DNA of 64,000 bases from the NCBI GenBank assembly GCA_024230435.1, contig JAAERL010001167.1:82715-146714 (forward strand), given 5' to 3'. The stretch is from Desulfobacteraceae bacterium (GTDB taxonomy: Bacteria > Desulfobacterota > Desulfobacteria > Desulfobacterales > Desulfosarcinaceae). The position numbers were made by a program, and so were the translations under genes. Positions 63,410 through 64,000 of the stretch are shown here, piece after piece. The notes beneath the pieces are model-generated. The model was not told the origin of the DNA. It searched no databases and worked only from the letters and a program-made list of their open reading frames with translations. Each line of letters begins with the position of its first letter. Position 1 is the stretch's first letter.

Positions 63410-63798
63410 TTATACATTGTTTTTTATATCGAATGGATCGATACTTGAAATATATCCAAATATAAGATCATCAACTCTTCCCTTTAAAGTATTTTCATTA
63501 TTTTCAGAATCACTGTTTACTTGTTTCGAGAGACTTTGTATAGTCTCTATTAGTTCTTTTTCCTTTCCACTTTTTGCATTTGATAATAATTGAATAGAAT
63601 AAATCCTTGCGATTGCCTGCTTGTCACCAAAATAATCCAAAACAAAATCTGGATCGAGTATTACTTTTCCTGCGATTTGATTATTTCTTTTAATATGTCG
63701 TGAAGAATACTATTGCGAATAGTATATCTATTAAAATTATCTCTAAGTTTATGCATCGATACAAATTTTTTCGTCAATTCTGAAGATTTGAGTGACAT
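63410..63798 (-). CDS. Two adjacent short ORFs, possibly one frameshifted gene
   Basis: An ORF from ATG 63798 to TAA 63661 encodes 45 residues (MSLKSSELTKKFVSMHKLRD...). A second frame, open before TTG 63640, encodes LDPDFVLDYFGDKQAIARIY ... SIDPFDIKNNV and ends at 63410. They overlap without a good start for the second, so a single gene of about 130 residues with a +1/-1 shift is possible. Both are AT-rich and unrecognised. Confidence 0.35.
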
Positions 63799-63827
63799 AT
63801 CGGGCTTGACTTAGATCCTCATAGAAA

Positions 63828-63853
63828 GTCGGATTACGGTCCATCAATCCGAC
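63828..63853. repeat. REP-like palindrome 4, diverged
   Basis: GTCGGATTACGGTCCATCA then ATCCGAC; in the opposite orientation it reads GTCGGATTGATGGACCGTAA then TCCGAC, close to the copies above. Confidence 0.65.
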
Positions 63854-64000
63854 AAAGGCCTTACTTAATTTCGATGGCCGAAGTTAAAACCAAACCCGAC
63901 ATATCTGCTTGCTTATCGGCATGTTTGCTATGTAGTGTCCATCCGAGAATATAACACTCTGTTATGATATAAAAAAGCGCATTTTGTGATGACTTTTTTC

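Overview
This window looks like the chromosome of a Gram-negative, sulfate-reducing bacterium of the Desulfobacterota, probably Desulfobacterales. The strongest evidence is a complete high-molecular-weight cytochrome (Hmc) operon with a 16-haem HmcA, an Rrf2 regulator and an Rrf1-like receiver. Kdo/LPS genes, a PxxKW cysteine-rich protein, a DVU0524-type flagellar protein and a probable selenoprotein agree with this. No database search was possible; family names come from motifs read in the sequence.

Layout. 0-9.4 kb is housekeeping: the 5' end of an aminotransferase, kdsD, a phosphofructokinase, waaA coupled to an LpoA-like lipoprotein, a DUF4124 protein and a class II fructose-bisphosphate aldolase. 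9.7-12.9 kb holds a Nudix hydrolase, a small flagellar operon behind a sigma-28-like promoter, and mazG-cvpA on the other strand. 13.3-21.4 kb is a conserved + strand cluster: phoH, 7TM-HD hydrolase, ybeY, a pdxJ-like gene lacking most catalytic residues, nnr, tsaE and lysC.

21.4-31.5 kb is accessory. An AT-rich block carries a 1663-residue protein of unknown family. It is followed in the same frame, after one TAA, by a protein whose motifs fit a circularly permuted OTU-type cysteine protease (His before Cys). Next comes a secreted LVIVD beta-propeller protein with 14 repeats of 42 residues. Copies of a ~163-bp palindromic repeat separate these units.

31.5-46.8 kb is a redox and signalling region on the minus strand. 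Rrf2 and hmcABCDEF are followed by a cysteine-rich protein of unknown function, a double universal stress protein, a receiver protein and a receiver-PAS-kinase. A second pair of kinases upstream includes one with c-type haem motifs in its periplasmic sensor. A promoter and a 20-bp palindrome precede rrf2. Hmc is known to move electrons between periplasmic cytochromes and the cytoplasmic side of the membrane; the flanking sensors suggest redox control.

47-61 kb holds a DUF166 gene, a MazG-like gene, a DUF374 acyltransferase, a 2213-residue pseudokinase/ATPase/histidine-kinase hybrid, a second aminotransferase, a rhodanese with an in-frame TGA exactly at the catalytic cysteine (probable selenocysteine) and an MFS-acyltransferase fusion. 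61-64 kb is decayed DNA: a regulator remnant interrupted by REP palindromes, three strong inverted repeats, and AT-rich orphan ORFs.
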